Source: Siphonodentalium dalli (Eukaryota > Mollusca > Scaphopoda > Gadilida > Siphonodentaliidae). From it: a DNA stretch of 64,000 nt. Positions 63,201-64,000 of the stretch are shown in pieces. Each line of letters begins with the position of its first letter. Position 1 is the stretch's first letter. The translations under genes were made by a program, and so were the position numbers. The notes below the pieces were generated by a model, which saw only the letters and a program-made list of their open reading frames with translations, did not search any database and had not been told where the DNA came from. The stretch lies in contig CP136064.1 of the NCBI GenBank assembly GCA_032622095.1, forward strand, positions 1,860,001 through 1,924,000, read 5' to 3'.

Positions 63201-63419
63201 TGCTATAGACTGGTTCCATGGTGGAGTACTGTTGGATATTTTCAATTTGGCGCATGTTTTTCCATACCGCGCCATGTCAAATCTGGCCATATCCGAATCG
63301 GGTTGTCATTTACAATGACCACAGAAAATAGATATCTTCTTGTTGGAATGCAAATGTATGTTTAAAGGAACAGATGTATCTCAACTTAAAGGGACATAAG
63401 TAACACAGTCACCAACTTT
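60214..63419 (+). repeat. 14-monomer cassette (3206 bp): A B C D B C D I Q K N K L M
   Basis: It contains a 687-bp tandem duplication (60443-61129 and 61130-61816). Both B copies have 'ccatagtgg'. K at 62275 has 'tgtctgattt', N at 62504 has a 'cataagtaacacag' tail, and K at 62733 has 'tattcggcg'. Confidence 0.9.
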
Positions 63420-63877
63420 AAGGGGTATCTGATTTAGACTGGTTCCATGGTGGAGTACGGTTGGATATTTTCTATTTGGCGCATGTTTCTCCATACCGCG
63501 CCATGTCAAATCTGGCCATATCCGAATCGGGTTGTCATTTACAATGACTACAGAAAATAAATATCTTCATGTTGGAATGCAAATGTATGTTTAAAGGAAC
63601 AGATGTATCTCAACTTAAAGGGACATAAGTAACACAGTCACCAACTTTAAGGGGTATCTGCTATAGACTGGTTCCATGGTGGAGTACGGTTGGATATTTT
63701 CAATTTGGCGCATGCTTCTCCATACCGCGCCATGTCAAATCTGGCCATATCCGAATCGGGTTGTCATTTACAATGACTGCAGAAAATATATATCTTCATG
63801 TTGGAATGCAAATGTATGTTTAAATGAACAGATGTATCTCAACTTAAAGGGACATAACTAACACAGTCACCAACTTT
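63420..63877 (+). repeat. A/K hybrid monomer followed by B
   Basis: The monomer at 63420 starts 'tatctgattt' like A and continues as K (T54, 'gactacagaaaataaat'). It sits where A is expected, after M and before B. The B that follows has C67 and T177 and an open 61-codon frame. Confidence 0.88.
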
Positions 63878-64000
63878 AAGGGGTATCTGCTATAGACTGG
63901 TTACATGGTGGAGTACGGTTGGATATTTTCAATTTTGCGCATGTTTCTCCATACCGCGCCATGTCAAATCTGGCCATATCCGAATCGGGTTGTCATTTAC
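63878..64000 (+). repeat. Partial class C monomer at the window edge
   Basis: The first 123 bp of a monomer with 'ttacatgg' and 'aattttgcgc', so class C. The array clearly continues beyond the window. Confidence 0.97.

Larger units (their letters stand above)
1..64000 (+). repeat. Satellite array, 229-bp monomer, about 279.5 tandem copies
   Basis: The same unit of about 229 bp recurs from the first base to the last with no foreign sequence between copies and no change of strand. Nearly every copy is exactly 229 bp. The exceptions are twelve 228-bp copies (class O), four 230-bp copies (class B at 13969, 27708, 54030 and 57236) and three 227-bp copies (48542, 48769, 49225). These sum to -14 bp, which matches the offset between the ideal and observed position of the last monomer. 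Copies differ at a limited set of recurring sites, so they sort into classes arranged as higher-order repeats. Array ends lie outside the window. A homogenised array of this kind is known from eukaryotic centromeric and heterochromatic DNA; the chromosomal location here is inferred, not seen. I do not recognise the family. Confidence 0.99.

Noticed and set aside
28-63861. 89 apparent small genes of 60-61 codons
   Set aside because: They are the same monomer frame repeated; two thirds of monomers have it closed, the unit length is not a multiple of three, and no domain or expression signal is visible. Annotated once as a non-gene.
1-64000. CRISPR array
   Set aside because: Repeats are contiguous 229-bp units without unique spacers and with no cas-like coding sequence nearby.
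1-64000. Transposon, LTR or virus-derived sequence
   Set aside because: No terminal repeats, target duplications, integrase, transposase or reverse transcriptase frames are present; every base belongs to a satellite monomer.
1-64000. Inverted segments or strand switches in the array
   Set aside because: All 280 monomers read in the same orientation and in continuous register once the small indels are counted.
1-64000. rRNA, tRNA or snRNA gene repeats
   Set aside because: The unit is too short and has no recognisable rRNA, tRNA cloverleaf or internal promoter boxes.
1-64000. Naming the species or satellite family
   Set aside because: I do not recognise the monomer; a database search of the 229-bp consensus would be needed and was not possible.

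Overview
The whole 64 kb window is one uninterrupted satellite DNA array. The repeat unit is about 229 bp, head to tail, always on the same strand. By hand I count 279 complete monomers plus a 123-bp partial monomer at the right edge. There is no unique sequence, no transposon, no RNA gene and no supportable protein gene. Neither array edge is reached. A homogenised array of this size with nested higher-order repeats (HORs) is a eukaryotic feature, typical of centromeric, pericentromeric or other heterochromatic blocks (established knowledge). I do not recognise the satellite family and cannot name the organism. The first monomer is 88 G/C of 229 (about 38 percent) and carries six CpGs.

In what follows, monomer coordinates count from 1 at the first A of 'aaggggtatctg', which is also base 1 of the window. 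Monomers fall into about 18 classes, defined by shared substitutions at roughly 25 sites. They are lettered A to R here, with one exemplar annotated for each. Two checks support the typing. Twelve 1-bp deletions (class O), four 1-bp insertions (some class B) and three 2-bp deletions (near 48.5-49.4 kb) sum to -14, exactly the offset between 279 x 229 and the observed span. The classes predicted to keep a 61-codon frame open (A, B, I, J, Q, R) predict 89 open frames, the number present.

Layout: 1-1832 is a mixed segment. 1833-10763 is a 14-monomer HOR in three tandem copies, the third lacking three monomers. 10764-19465 is a patchwork of modules. 19466-27478 is a 21-monomer HOR (4808 bp), one full copy and a 14-monomer partial copy. 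27479-29311 is a shared 8-monomer module. 29312-36638 is a 17-monomer HOR (3893 bp) whose second copy switches part-way. 34579-42590 has three copies of a 9-monomer cassette around an 8-monomer cassette. 42591-46938 has two tandem copies of an 8-monomer HOR (1831 bp) after a 3-monomer remnant. 46939-53113 is a scrambled zone with chimeric monomers and small indels. 53114-58839 is a second kind of 14-monomer HOR. 58840-64000 reuses earlier modules and has a fresh 3-monomer duplication.

The array behaves like a modular system. Cassettes of 3 to 14 monomers mostly open with class A and close with a class G, M or O monomer. By my tally, 35 of 40 closing-class monomers are followed by an A-type 5' end. 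Unequal exchange and conversion in register explain nearly everything seen: deletions and duplications of whole monomers, hybrid monomers, and markers that travel between classes. The 61-codon frame looks like a by-product of monomer sequence. I found no hidden gene system; the HOR architecture is the content of interest.
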